A DNA stretch of 64,000 nt, taken from positions 1 to 64,000 of the forward strand of contig JAWKZW010000001.1 in assembly GCA_041395725.1 (NCBI GenBank), given 5' to 3'. Origin of the DNA: Gammaproteobacteria bacterium. GTDB lineage: Bacteria > Pseudomonadota > Gammaproteobacteria > Pseudomonadales > Pseudohongiellaceae. This document shows, piece after piece, positions 24,834 through 34,039 of the stretch. Position 1 is the first letter of the stretch. Every line of letters starts with the position of its first letter. The translations under genes were made by a program, and so were the position numbers. Below the pieces are notes generated by a model. That model had not been told where the DNA came from, made no database searches, and saw only the letters and a list, made by a program, of their open reading frames with translations.

Positions 24834-25811
24834 ATGAATGAATTAACTGTCGCCAGAATCGATGTAGAGGGTCAGCAGCACTGGCCCGAACAGTTCCCAC
24901 TGGTCTACCAATTGCAGGATTGCACCTGTGAACTGCAAGCGGTCACCGGCTGGCTCGCCCGGAATAGCACATCCCTGTTAAAGGAACTGGATCAACACGG
25001 CGCCATTGTGCTGCGCAATTTTCCCCTTCACGACGGCATTGCATTTGACCATTGCGTGCAGGCCTTCGGCCTGCACAACTTCGCTTATAAAAATTCGCTA
25101 TCAAACGCCGTGCGTCACAATGTGACCGAGCGGGTCTTCACCGCTAATGAGGCTCCCGCCGGGATTGCCATCCACCTTCATCACGAGATGGCCCAGACTC
25201 CGTTCTATCCGTCGCGGCTGTTTTTCTTCTGCGAACAGGCACCGGAGGCGGGTGGAGAAACGCCACTGTGCCGCTCCGATATCCTGCTGGACAAGTTGCA
25301 GCAGCGTATACCGGCCTTTATTCAACGCTGCCAGGAACTCGGTGTGCGTTATACCAACGTCATGCCGGCCGAGGACGACGCCGGCTCCGGGCAGGGTCGA
25401 AGCTGGCGCAGCACTTTAAGGGTAGACAGCCCACGGAGTGCGGAGAAAAAGCTGCAGGCACTGGGTTACAGCTGGGAATGGTTAAAGGAAGACAATCTGC
25501 GCGTCACTACCGCCACCCTGCCGGCTGTGCGAAAGCTACCTGATGGACGCCGGGTATTCTTCAACCAGTTGATAGCCGCCTTTCGCGGCTGGCAGGATAC
25601 GCGCAATCAGTCCGATAAATCCATCTGCTACGGAGACGGATCCGACTTTGATACCGGGCATCTGGCCGCACTCGCGGAAACCAGCGACAGCCTTACCGTT
25701 GCGCTACCCTGGAAAACGGGAGACATGGCGCTGGTGGACAATTTTCTGGTCATGCACGGGCGCCGGCCCTTCCTGGGCAAGCGCCGGGTTCTCGCCTCCC
25801 TGGCAGAATAA
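24834..25811 (+). CDS. TauD/TfdA-family Fe(II)/2-oxoglutarate dioxygenase
   Basis: 325 residues. The iron site reads IHLHHEMAQTP (H116, E118), with the distal histidine in LVDNFLVMHGRRPF near residue 305 and the following arginine (GKRRVLASL) for 2-oxoglutarate. The double-stranded beta-helix strands AGGETPLCRSD and FFNQLIAAFRGW fit the clavaminate/TauD superfamily. Here the metal acid is Glu rather than the more usual Asp. It is 75 bp after the aldo/keto reductase and probably ends the operon; the hydroxylation target may be the imported compound or its product. Confidence 0.88.
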   Translation: MNELTVARIDVEGQQHWPEQFPLVYQLQDCTCELQAVTGWLARNSTSLLKELDQHGAIVLRNFPLHDGIAFDHCVQAFGLHNFAYKNSLSNAVRHNVTERVFTANEAPAGIAIHLHHEMAQTPFYPSRLFFFCEQAPEAGGETPLCRSDILLDKLQQRIPAFIQRCQELGVRYTNVMPAEDDAGSGQGRSWRSTLRVDSPRSAEKKLQALGYSWEWLKEDNLRVTTATLPAVRKLPDGRRVFFNQLIAAFRGWQDTRNQSDKSICYGDGSDFDTGHLAALAETSDSLTVALPWKTGDMALVDNFLVMHGRRPFLGKRRVLASLAE

Positions 25812-26000
25812 AGGCCCCGGGTTAATCCGGATTGCCATGCCGGGCAAACGGGGCGCACTCGACGACATCGAAAGAGGCATCGAAAGAGGCAGGCACTGCA
25901 AACAGGAAAATTTCCGATCGCGCCCCCCATAGATACAGTCAGCACCTTAAGCCTGCCTCTATCGCCACGGCGACCAGTTGGATGAGTTCATATCAGCCTG

Positions 26001-28028
26001 CTAGCGCGTGCCTGGCAATACCTCAAATCCCGGATCAAACTCTACCAGCACCGATGCCAGTTGCAACAACACTGCCTGATTGCCGGCTACGGTACCGAAA
26101 CCGGACTGCAGCTGCTCAGCCAGGGTGGCCTGCCCCATAATCACCGTCTCCAGATCGCTTCGGTTCATGGTAATCGTGGCATCCGCCTGGTCGGCCAGGT
26201 AGCCCTCGATGCTGGTAAGGGTGCCGCCGCTCATCTCCACGACGAAATCCTGACCGGTATCCGGCGTACTGAAATTGATCACAAACTGCAGGCCGTCAGC
26301 ACGCTCACTGTCCACCCGGGTGGCGAGGGCATCCCACCATTGGGTTGTCGTCATGGCGCGGGCCAGATCGGGGCTGGTACCGCGGGCTGCCGGGACCTCC
26401 GGCGCACCATGACGCAGCTCTCGGGCGGCCGATAGAAACACATTGCGCATGCTGGCGCTTTCATACTGATAACCCAGTTGTTCGAAAACGTCGGCCAGCA
26501 AATACCTGGCGGCCTGATTGTCCGGCTCGGCATAGACCAGCTTGTTGAGAATTTCCATGGCCAGCCGGGACTGCCCTTCTTCATGCAGGTCCCTGGCGCG
26601 GTCCAGGATGGCTGCGGCGCCTCCCATCATCTCCACATACAGCGGCGCAGACTGATCAGGCGATAATGGCGCCAGAGTCGCAGGATTACCGTCCCAGTAA
26701 CCCAGGTAGCGATTCAGTACGGCGCGGGAATTATGAAATTCCGAGCCATGGTACTGACGCACGTTCCAGGCCTGCTGCAGACTGGGCGGCACCCGGTATT
26801 CATTATGGATTTCATTGATGGTGACACCCTGGTTGGCCAGGTGCAGGACCTGGTTATTGAGATTGGCATAGGCATCCCGTTGATTACGCATGACCTCCTG
26901 AATACGGTCATTACCCCAGCGCGGCCAGTTGTGAGACGACACCATGACCTGCGCCTGTCTGCCGAATCGATACAAGGCCTCGTTGATCTGCTTGGACCAG
27001 GCCAGTGCATCCCGGACCAGAGCGCCTCTCAACGTATAGATATTGTGCACGGTGGCAGTAATATTTTCGGCAGCCCAGAAAACCCTGTGATCCGGAAACC
27101 AGGCGTTCATTTCGGCCGGCGCCTCGGTGCCCGGCGTATTCTGGAACACGATTCTGACACCGTCGATCATGTGCTGTTCGAAATCTTCCGTGACAACCAC
27201 CGTTGGCGCAATGAGACCAGCGGTGCCGGCGGCCAGCCCCTTCCCTATCGCCGAATCAACCTGCCCGAAGGGGCTGGAGGGAATGACCCTGCCGTACTGA
27301 AAGCCGGCGCGGCGTGACATGGCATTACCCGCATAGACGTTCTCTGCAATCGCCTCTTCCATGAACCCCTCAGGCGCATAAACTGCCACCCGGCCGGCCT
27401 GCACATCGTCACCACTGATCACGCCCCTGACCCCGCCGAAGTGATCAATGTGGGAATGGGAGTACACCACGGCTTTGACCGGCCTTGCCCCCAGCTGCTG
27501 GTTCGCCAGTTCCAGTGCCGCAGCAGCAGTCTCGCTGGCCAGTAGCACGTCGAACAGTATCCAGCCGGTCTCGCCCCGTACCAGGGTCATGTTGGCCAGG
27601 TCAAACCCCCTCACCTGATAAATAAAATCCGGCACTACTTCGTACAGGCCGTAATTCATATTAAGCAGCGCCTGACGCTGCAGTGACGGGTGAATGGAAT
27701 CGTAGTCGGTACCGTCCAGCAGGAAATCGTAGCGGGCCATATCCCAAACGATGTTGCCAGCCCTGCCGTGAATCTGCTGATAGTCAGGCGCCGCGATAAA
27801 ACCACGCCGGGATTCCTCGAAATCCCGCTCGTCTTCAAACGGCAGGCTGTCCCTCAAAGCCTCCTGTCGAGCCGCTGTCCAGCGGGAAGGTGGCTTACCC
27901 TGGGGATCAAAGTGCGTCTGCTGGGCGCTGGCTGCAGAGCCGAGTGCCACGGTCAGGGTCAGAGCCTGTATCACACTGGGTAAGAGGTGAATCAGACCAG
28001 CAATCGATAGGCTTGAATGACGAGGCAT
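26001..28028 (-). CDS. Alkylsulfatase-like metallo-beta-lactamase-fold hydrolase (SdsA/BDS1 type)
   Basis: 675 residues with signal peptide (ending GSAASAQ). The metal site HSHIDHFGG is at H191, H193, D195, H196; the second metal ligands lie in later blocks (FWAAENITATVHNIYT). After the MBL core come the helical dimerisation domain (about residues 400-540) and a C-terminal SCP-2-like domain (VINFSTPDTGQDFVVEMSGG). This is the layout of bacterial linear primary/secondary alkylsulfatases, which release sulfate from alkyl sulfates such as SDS in the periplasm. CGGAG precedes ATG. Alone in its unit. Confidence 0.9.
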   Translation of the reverse strand: MPRHSSLSIAGLIHLLPSVIQALTLTVALGSAASAQQTHFDPQGKPPSRWTAARQEALRDSLPFEDERDFEESRRGFIAAPDYQQIHGRAGNIVWDMARYDFLLDGTDYDSIHPSLQRQALLNMNYGLYEVVPDFIYQVRGFDLANMTLVRGETGWILFDVLLASETAAAALELANQQLGARPVKAVVYSHSHIDHFGGVRGVISGDDVQAGRVAVYAPEGFMEEAIAENVYAGNAMSRRAGFQYGRVIPSSPFGQVDSAIGKGLAAGTAGLIAPTVVVTEDFEQHMIDGVRIVFQNTPGTEAPAEMNAWFPDHRVFWAAENITATVHNIYTLRGALVRDALAWSKQINEALYRFGRQAQVMVSSHNWPRWGNDRIQEVMRNQRDAYANLNNQVLHLANQGVTINEIHNEYRVPPSLQQAWNVRQYHGSEFHNSRAVLNRYLGYWDGNPATLAPLSPDQSAPLYVEMMGGAAAILDRARDLHEEGQSRLAMEILNKLVYAEPDNQAARYLLADVFEQLGYQYESASMRNVFLSAARELRHGAPEVPAARGTSPDLARAMTTTQWWDALATRVDSERADGLQFVINFSTPDTGQDFVVEMSGGTLTSIEGYLADQADATITMNRSDLETVIMGQATLAEQLQSGFGTVAGNQAVLLQLASVLVEFDPGFEVLPGTR

Positions 28029-28115
28029 AGCGGACTCCGTTTCCCGGTAACTGAATAGAAAATCGAAGCGTATACCAGCTTAAGCAGACTGGCCAGCCGG
28101 TACACTCCGGCCGCC

Positions 28116-28223
28116 CTATAACTGCCCCATGTACCACCACAGGCCGAGTAAAACAGGTACCAGTGTCAGAAACATCAGCGTCGTGAAAGCCATCATCTTG
28201 TTCGCAAACAGTTTATTCAGCAT
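28116..28223 (-). CDS. 35-residue single-span membrane peptide (candidate)
   Basis: Reading the minus strand from ATG 28223 gives a 35-residue peptide, MLNKLFANKMMAFTTLMFLT at the front, with one hydrophobic span (about residues 12-30) and the end WWYMGQL. A Lys-rich N-terminus and Trp pair at the far side are typical of small inner-membrane peptides. A modest AGGAAC site is eight bases upstream. No family known to me. It stands between the alkylsulfatase and the second CHEGNY gene. Confidence 0.5.
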   Translation of the reverse strand: MLNKLFANKMMAFTTLMFLTLVPVLLGLWWYMGQL

Positions 28224-28577
28224 GGGCTAGGTTCCTGATGACGTTCCTGATGACCTGCCTGATGATTTTCCAGGCAGCTTCACGCCGACGCCAAGCAGTG
28301 AAAGTCAGACCGGGCGCCAGCACAGCGTGCTGACCATGGGATGCAGGGAAATAAACCGGCATTATAATCACTAGACACCAGGGAACAATAGTCATAAGGT
28401 TTAGAGGCTCTAATCGTCCGGTTGCGGGGTCTCGACAGCACAGAAGCGCTTTAAAAGCCCGCCGGATGTTGCGGGACCTGCTCAGGGATACCCTGGAACC
28501 GGCACGGCCGGCTGTTGGAGCAAAGCCTGAACAAAGCAAAAGCAATGTCACTGTCTCACTTACTTTTTCCCTTATTT
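28224..28577. other. Gene-free divergent region
   Basis: No credible gene besides the start of the small peptide. The words CTGATGAC recur (TTCCTGATGACGTTCCTGATG at 28231 onward, a short tandem repeat). Promoters for the small peptide and for the CHEGNY gene must lie here; none was convincing. Confidence 0.3.
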
Positions 28578-29645
28578 ATGTCGATCAGCCGTATGAATAA
28601 AAATAGCTTAGAACTGACATTCCTGCTCCTCGGCACGCTACTGCTCTGGTCAGCAGGCGCCGCAGGCCAGGTTTACCAGGTGCCGAAGACCTCCAGTGGT
28701 GCGCCTGACCTCAACGGTATGTGGAATTTCAATGACAGCACACCCTTTGAGCGTCCGGCGCAATTCGACGGTCGGGAATTTCTCAACAGCGAGGAAATCG
28801 AAGCCCGTCAGACCCGCCAGCAGATAAGCGAGGAACGACGCCTCGCCAGGGAAAGCGGCCTGGCGGATCGCATTCTGGACGAACCCACCAATGACACCGG
28901 CGCCTATAACGCCTTCTGGTCCGAGTATGAGGAGCCCTACCCCAACAATCGCACCTCACTGCTGATCTACCCCGCTGACGGTCGCCTCCCGGCGATCCAA
29001 CCGGGCGTGACAATTCAACGCTCCCCCCCCGGTTCCAACCCCTGTAACGATGGTGGCCGTGAGTTCGACCGCCCGGTGCGCATCTCCTGGGGTGCCGCCA
29101 GTTGCGATCGACCGGAGGATTTCGGGCTCGCCAGTCGCTGCCTGATGTTTCCACAGACCGGCCCACCCCATATCAAGGCGAACACCTACAACAACAATAT
29201 ACGCATCGTACAGACTGATGATCACATCGTTATTCATGCCGAGCTGGGCAACGATCCGAGAATCATTCCGCTGGACGGCAGACCTCACATCGACGAGCGG
29301 ATCAGGTTCTGGAATGGAAATTCACGAGGATATTTCGACGGGGATACCCTGGTGGTGGTCACCCGCAACATGCGCGCCGAAATGGCGAGCCTGTTCCAGC
29401 GTACCACCTCCTACGGCAGCGCCAGGAACCGTGTGCTGACCGAACGTTTTACCCGGGTGGGTGACGACGCCATGGACTACGAATTCACCATCGAAGACCC
29501 GGACACCTTTACCGACCGGATTACCGTGAAAACCAATTTCTCCCGCCTGCAGGGCCAGATGTTCGAATACGCCTGTCACGAGGGCAATTACGCCCTGACC
29601 AATATGCTCAGGGCTGCCCGCATCGAAGATGTGGCCAACGACTGA
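28578..29645 (+). CDS. Secreted 'CHEGNY' protein, paralogue 2
   Basis: About 355 residues from ATG 28578 (28593 is possible; no clear ribosome site decides). Signal peptide with SLELTFLLLGTLLLWSAGAA then GQVYQVP. Blocks in order: GAPDLNGMW, YNAFWSEYE, ADGRLP, SRCLMFPQTGPPHIKANTYNNN, IVQTDDHIVIHAELGN, GYFDGDTLVVVT, ERFTRVGDDAMDYEFTIEDPD and FEYACHEGNYALTNM. This is the same order as in the proteins at 3206-4174 and 49036-49989. Compared with those it has an insert near residue 150 (a Pro/Gly/Asn-rich stretch with a Cys). Probably periplasmic, function unknown. Confidence 0.78.
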   Translation: MSISRMNKNSLELTFLLLGTLLLWSAGAAGQVYQVPKTSSGAPDLNGMWNFNDSTPFERPAQFDGREFLNSEEIEARQTRQQISEERRLARESGLADRILDEPTNDTGAYNAFWSEYEEPYPNNRTSLLIYPADGRLPAIQPGVTIQRSPPGSNPCNDGGREFDRPVRISWGAASCDRPEDFGLASRCLMFPQTGPPHIKANTYNNNIRIVQTDDHIVIHAELGNDPRIIPLDGRPHIDERIRFWNGNSRGYFDGDTLVVVTRNMRAEMASLFQRTTSYGSARNRVLTERFTRVGDDAMDYEFTIEDPDTFTDRITVKTNFSRLQGQMFEYACHEGNYALTNMLRAARIEDVAND

Positions 29646-29657
29646 TCCGCTGCCCGG

Positions 29658-30545
29658 TCAGGGGCAGGGATCCTCGCCGGCTACCGGGGTGGCGCCGGAC
29701 GGCAGATAACGGCAGGGATCCGCCGATTCCAGAGAAACCCGCGTGCCGGCGCGAATCAGGGCACCGGCGCTGGGCCCCTGAAAAAAGCTGTAACCCTCGC
29801 GGCTTTCCAGCCAGGCCAGCGGGCCTCCCACGAATAAGCCTGCCGCCAGTGTCTGCTCTTTGACGCGGGTCACCAGGGCTTCGTATTGGGGGTCACCCTG
29901 GCGCCTGCCGGTGAAGCTGCCCAGGTCTGAGCTGGCGATAAAGATTCCGTCGATACCGGGTGTGTTGACCACCTGCTCGATGATTTCAACGCCTTCGGGC
30001 TGCTCTATCATGGCGACAATCATGATGTTGTCATTGGCTGCCTGCCGGTAATCGTTACCCCACAGCGCCCGGTACTGACCACCGCCCTGGCTGCGCTTAC
30101 CGATGGGCGGGTAGTTGGCGTAGGTCACCGCCGTTTCCACCTCTTCAATCGCATCCACCATGGGCACGATAATTCCCAGCGCGCCGATATCGGTGGCCTT
30201 CTGAATATCACCCTCGGTGGCGGCAGGAATTCGGATAAAGGGAATCGCCGGTGCGTCCCGGCAGGCCCAGATCATGTCTGCCACCTGGGAATAATTCAAC
30301 GGGCTGTGCTGCATTTCAATCCACATGAAATCGAACCCGGCATTGGCCATGGCGCAGTAGATTGCCGGGTCAGCGGTATCGACGGTACCACCGACTACCT
30401 GCTCACCATTGGCCAGCTTCTGTTTAACGGTATTGAACAGGCGCACCTCCCCCGCCTGGGACAGGGCAGACGAGGACACCAGCAGTAAGGGCAGAGTCAA
30501 AAAAACAGTTGCGCAGAGTGAAACGAGCGTAGGCTTTTTAGTCAT
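29658..30545 (-). CDS. Exported HpcH/HpaI-family aldolase-like protein
   Basis: 295 residues from ATG 30545; the start keeps a signal peptide (MTKKPTLVSLCATVFLTLP and onward, cleavage near SSALSQA). The core matches class II HpaI aldolases: FMWIEMQHSP near residue 75 (EMQH in place of the common EH), IRIPAATE, GIIVPMVD, the metal ligand in IEQPEGVEIIE and SSDLGSFTG. These enzymes cleave or form 2-keto acids with a divalent metal and are normally cytoplasmic, so a secreted copy is unusual. The C-terminus adds a Cys pair (PCR.., EDPCP) that could form a disulfide. Confidence 0.78.
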   Translation of the reverse strand: MTKKPTLVSLCATVFLTLPLLLVSSSALSQAGEVRLFNTVKQKLANGEQVVGGTVDTADPAIYCAMANAGFDFMWIEMQHSPLNYSQVADMIWACRDAPAIPFIRIPAATEGDIQKATDIGALGIIVPMVDAIEEVETAVTYANYPPIGKRSQGGGQYRALWGNDYRQAANDNIMIVAMIEQPEGVEIIEQVVNTPGIDGIFIASSDLGSFTGRRQGDPQYEALVTRVKEQTLAAGLFVGGPLAWLESREGYSFFQGPSAGALIRAGTRVSLESADPCRYLPSGATPVAGEDPCP

Positions 30546-30683
30546 GGCAGAAAGCTCTTGTTGATGTTGAGAGGCGACAGCCTGGACAGCAGAAGCGGCC
30601 GCGAAAGAAATCGTAACAAACGTCGACCCGATGATAACCCAATGCCAGGCGCTGTAAAGCCCCGGCAAAGAGCATTGTGCCGC

Positions 30684-32039
30684 TCAATCGAACAGCGGAG
30701 CCAGCGCCGCCTCTAGGTTTTCGGCACCCCGTTGTTGACTGAGCTTTTCCATCTGGCGATGCAGCTCTTTCTGTTGCGGGGCTGCCAGTCCCTCAATGCG
30801 CCCGCTGAGCTCCCCTTCTTCGATACTCAGACTGTCGCGCCGGGCATGGGTGCGCTGTTGCAGCGCTGCATTGAGAAACAGAAAACGGCTTACCAGCACG
30901 TACGGAAAGTTACGGTTTTTCATGGGCCCCTGGCGCGCCTCATAACCTCCTACCGGCAAACCCCGGATTTTGAAATCCGCCAGCCGGTCCGCGCCGAACC
31001 AGGCGCCTCCGCCCGCCAGCAGCCCCCCGGTCAATGCCCCGAGAAACAGACTGTGTCCGGCCAGCCCCAGATCGACCATCGCGCCGGTGGCTGCCCCCGC
31101 CATGGCCGCCGCCACCAGCAGCTGCCGGCGATTCAGCCCCCAGAGGATCCACTTTTCGGTATCGAACAGGTTGTCCTCGGTGGGCAGCTCGCTGCTTTTA
31201 ACATCCAGATGGTGATAGTGATAAAGGCCCTTAAGCTGCTCATGAGCCTCCCGCTCCCGTTTGACCAGGGCGCTGTAGAAACGCTTCTCCAATACGGGCT
31301 GCAGCTGCCGCGCCTGCTCACGGCTGAGCACTTTCTGCGACACCTGGCTGGAACACATGTCCGTCAGCATAGCAGCCAGCACATGGACGCTCTGCTGACG
31401 TTGCAGGGTTCGTTGCTCCTGGTAGGCTTCGATCAACGCCTTGATTTGTTCTTTCCAGTCCTCGCGCAGATACGAGAACGCTTCCAGGATAGAAAGCTGT
31501 TTATCGAAATCCGCCTGCATGGCATTGAATACCCTGACCACTTTAAAATACTGCGACAGAGCCTGCTGCCAGGGGGCAATATACTGCTCATTCTCGATCG
31601 GGTTGATCAATGCCATACTGGCCTGACCGGTCCAGCGCAGAATTTCCATTTCCGCCTCGTATTCGGCGCCATAGGGCCTGGAGCCGTCCACCACATACAG
31701 AATCACCGCGCCGTCAACAATCGGTCTGAGCAGCTCCACCTCGTCGGGAAACTGCTTCCAGCACTCGGGATCACTGACAAATTGCTGCACGGCCGCCTGC
31801 CGCTGGTCGGCATTCTCGGCATGCTGCTCCAACCACTGCAATACCCGCGTGGGGCGCTGAAAACCGGGCGTATCGATCAGCTGGAAGCGGCTGCTGCCTA
31901 CCTCCACCTGCAATGTCTCGGTAACCTGGGTGGTGCCGCTCTGGGCCGAGATAGCCACACTGTCATCCTGGGCCAGTGTCGCGACGATGGAGGATTTCCC
32001 CTTGTTGGGATGACCTACTACTGCAAATGCTGGCGTCAT
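30684..32039 (-). CDS. DUF3482-type GTPase
   Basis: 451 residues from ATG 32039. G1 is GHPNKGKSS (residues 9-17), the switch II block is LIDTPGFQRP, and NKxD-like positions follow in a less clear form. After the GTPase core come long helices and a glycine/alanine-rich membrane segment (LLVAAAMAGAATGAMVDLGLAG, about residues 310-332) plus a second hydrophobic part. It fits the DUF3482 family of inner-membrane-associated GTPases. The ATG overlaps the stop of the upstream DUF2868 gene by four bases (ATGA), so the two are translated together. Function unknown. Confidence 0.85.
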   Translation of the reverse strand: MTPAFAVVGHPNKGKSSIVATLAQDDSVAISAQSGTTQVTETLQVEVGSSRFQLIDTPGFQRPTRVLQWLEQHAENADQRQAAVQQFVSDPECWKQFPDEVELLRPIVDGAVILYVVDGSRPYGAEYEAEMEILRWTGQASMALINPIENEQYIAPWQQALSQYFKVVRVFNAMQADFDKQLSILEAFSYLREDWKEQIKALIEAYQEQRTLQRQQSVHVLAAMLTDMCSSQVSQKVLSREQARQLQPVLEKRFYSALVKREREAHEQLKGLYHYHHLDVKSSELPTEDNLFDTEKWILWGLNRRQLLVAAAMAGAATGAMVDLGLAGHSLFLGALTGGLLAGGGAWFGADRLADFKIRGLPVGGYEARQGPMKNRNFPYVLVSRFLFLNAALQQRTHARRDSLSIEEGELSGRIEGLAAPQQKELHRQMEKLSQQRGAENLEAALAPLFD

Positions 32040-33163
32040 GCTGCGGCCCCCGCGTTCCCTTGCGCCTGCAGGACCGACCAGCCACCCGGTAAGGTGCCGC
32101 AGAAGCGGCGCCATTCGCGCAGATTGACGTCCTTGACCGGGCGCAGCCCCTCGCCGTCCCAATCCAGGGGTAGCAGCAACCCCGGCGCATCGGAGCTGGC
32201 CGGTTTGACTTTCAACAGATAATCGCCCAGTTCGCCCATGGGCGGTTCCCAGGCTTTGACCATGACAACCACTGCCACGTCTCGGGCTCTGTTACTCAGC
32301 CGGGCTTCGGGTTCTGTGAGCGGGCCGGCCTGCAGGAAGCTACCCGGCTGGCCAAATCTTTTCTCCAGCGCTGCCTTGATGGTCGGCGGAATATTGGCCC
32401 AATCGATCATTACGTAGTCCTCCGGTACAGAACCGGCCAGCGGCGCCAGTTTGCCCTGCATGGGCACGATATTCATGGCATCCACATGTAAAACCCGGTG
32501 CCCCGGCCGTTTCTGGGCGGCAGCGTTCCTACGCTGAAACAGGGAATGTGCCACCAGGGCCAGCAGGGCCCTGGGCAGTAAGGTGTAGGTGATCTGCGCC
32601 GCGATGGCGTACTTCCACCACTGGCCGAGCCGGGCTGCGGTAAACTGAGGCTCTGCCAGGCGAAAGTCCTGGGATTGTTGTAACAACGCCAGGTCAGGCT
32701 GGGCGTCGGTCCAGAAACGCCAGGGCAGCGCCAGAATCTGCAACAGGGGCAACAGATCCGTTGCATTGAGCAGCGTGCTGCGCCAGACGAAGCTGATGTC
32801 CGTGCCCGCCAGCAGTATCAGAAAGGCCAGCAGACCACCGAGGGCAAAGGCCAGGGCCAGCAACTGGGTCTCGTAAAACAGCCAGTACTTGCGCTCGTAG
32901 CCGGGTTGCAGCGCCAGCATCTCCCGCCGCACGCCGACGGGCCACAGGGGAAGTTCCAGTATCCAGCCCGCCAGGCCGCGGCCGGACTGCCTGAACAGGT
33001 AAACGACACTCAGAAGCAACCCGCCGGCTGGCAGGAACACAAACAGAAGCAGCAGGTAAAGCAGATTCACCCTTCCCTGCTCATCGCCGGACAAGACACT
33101 GATGGCAACCACGAAGCCCGCCAGCAGACCCGCGACACTGAGCAGAGTGCTGATCTGACGCAT
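32036..33163 (-). CDS. DUF2868 integral membrane protein
   Basis: 375 residues from ATG 33163; a longer reading to 33382 is possible but adds a Pro/Arg-rich part before the first membrane span. Hydrophobic spans at about 5-24, 33-57 and 96-119 are followed by a cytoplasmic or periplasmic region with VLHVDAMNIVPMQGKLA and DVNLREWRRFC. DUF2868 proteins are regularly paired with DUF3482 GTPases, and the four-base overlap here shows the same pair. The complex probably works at the inner membrane; what it moves or senses is not known. Confidence 0.82.
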   Translation of the reverse strand: MRQISTLLSVAGLLAGFVVAISVLSGDEQGRVNLLYLLLLFVFLPAGGLLLSVVYLFRQSGRGLAGWILELPLWPVGVRREMLALQPGYERKYWLFYETQLLALAFALGGLLAFLILLAGTDISFVWRSTLLNATDLLPLLQILALPWRFWTDAQPDLALLQQSQDFRLAEPQFTAARLGQWWKYAIAAQITYTLLPRALLALVAHSLFQRRNAAAQKRPGHRVLHVDAMNIVPMQGKLAPLAGSVPEDYVMIDWANIPPTIKAALEKRFGQPGSFLQAGPLTEPEARLSNRARDVAVVVMVKAWEPPMGELGDYLLKVKPASSDAPGLLLPLDWDGEGLRPVKDVNLREWRRFCGTLPGGWSVLQAQGNAGAAA

Positions 33164-33439
33164 GGCTGGTTGTAGAACTGTTTTACTGGTCAATTTATTA
33201 CTACACTGGCTGCGGATAGCGTTGCCCGGTCCCGGCGCAAAGGTCGCCAGTATACCCTGACTGGACAGGCTCCATAAGTGCCGCCGGCACGGGCCTCTGT
33301 CGGTGAGCAGGAATCCGCGCAGTGCGGGGACGGGCACGGCTGGTCTCGCTACCAGGGACTCTTGACCGCCTGCCCCTTGCACAAAGACGGTCTTTTTGCA
33401 TAAAGTTCAGACTCCTTGCCCCCACAACTGACAGGCCAC

Positions 33440-34039
33440 ATGCGCAACGCACTGATAAAACTGACGATCTTACTGTGGCTGCCGTTCAACGGCGTGGCCC
33501 GGGAGGCACCCGGGCTTGACCTCGGGTTGTCCCTCAGTGGCTACTGGGTGATAAACGAAGAGCTGAGTGATAACACCGACGACCAGGTGGAGGAGGCCAT
33601 CCGTGCCGCCGGCGGCAAGGTGCCGCGGCGAAGCTGGTTCAGCAAGCCGGAAGAAGACCGCTACCGCGGCGGCCCGCCGGATCAGGAATTGTATGACCGA
33701 CTCTCCTACGACGACGTACTCATGATCAGCTACCAAGAGCCGGAATTCGTGTTCGAGTACGCGGACGGTTACCGACGGGTATTTCATACCGACGGCCGGC
33801 GCCGTACCACCGGTGCGAGTGATTATTTCGATCAGGGCGGGGAAGATTTTTCCTTCGGCAACTGGAGCGGCGCGTCACTGAAGGTGGAGGCCCGGCCACA
33901 GGACGGCGGATTTACCCTGGAGAGCTATGTCATCGAAGCCGAGGGCCAGCGCCTGCGCGTGGAAATGACTCTGCAACCGTTTGTCTTTGGCGCCCCTATC
34001 TCACTGGTCCGGGTCTACGATCGCAGCACCCCTCCCTGA
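33440..34039 (+). CDS. Exported protein of unknown function
   Basis: 199 residues from ATG 33440 with a signal-like N-terminus (NALIKLTILLWLPF). The mature part starts LDLGLSLSGYWVINEELSD and has alternating strands: EFVFEYADGYRRVFHTDGRR, DFSFGNWSGASLKVEARP, FTLESYVIEAEGQRLRVEMTL. It looks like a single beta-sheet domain, similar in style to lipocalin-type repeats, with no catalytic signature. The last 39 bases overlap the convergent sirtuin gene. I do not recognise the family. Confidence 0.7.
   Translation: MRNALIKLTILLWLPFNGVAREAPGLDLGLSLSGYWVINEELSDNTDDQVEEAIRAAGGKVPRRSWFSKPEEDRYRGGPPDQELYDRLSYDDVLMISYQEPEFVFEYADGYRRVFHTDGRRRTTGASDYFDQGGEDFSFGNWSGASLKVEARPQDGGFTLESYVIEAEGQRLRVEMTLQPFVFGAPISLVRVYDRSTPP

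Noticed and set aside
30732..32222. 496-residue plus-strand open frame
   Set aside because: Antisense to the DUF3482 GTPase, whose P-loop and coupling to the next gene are clear.
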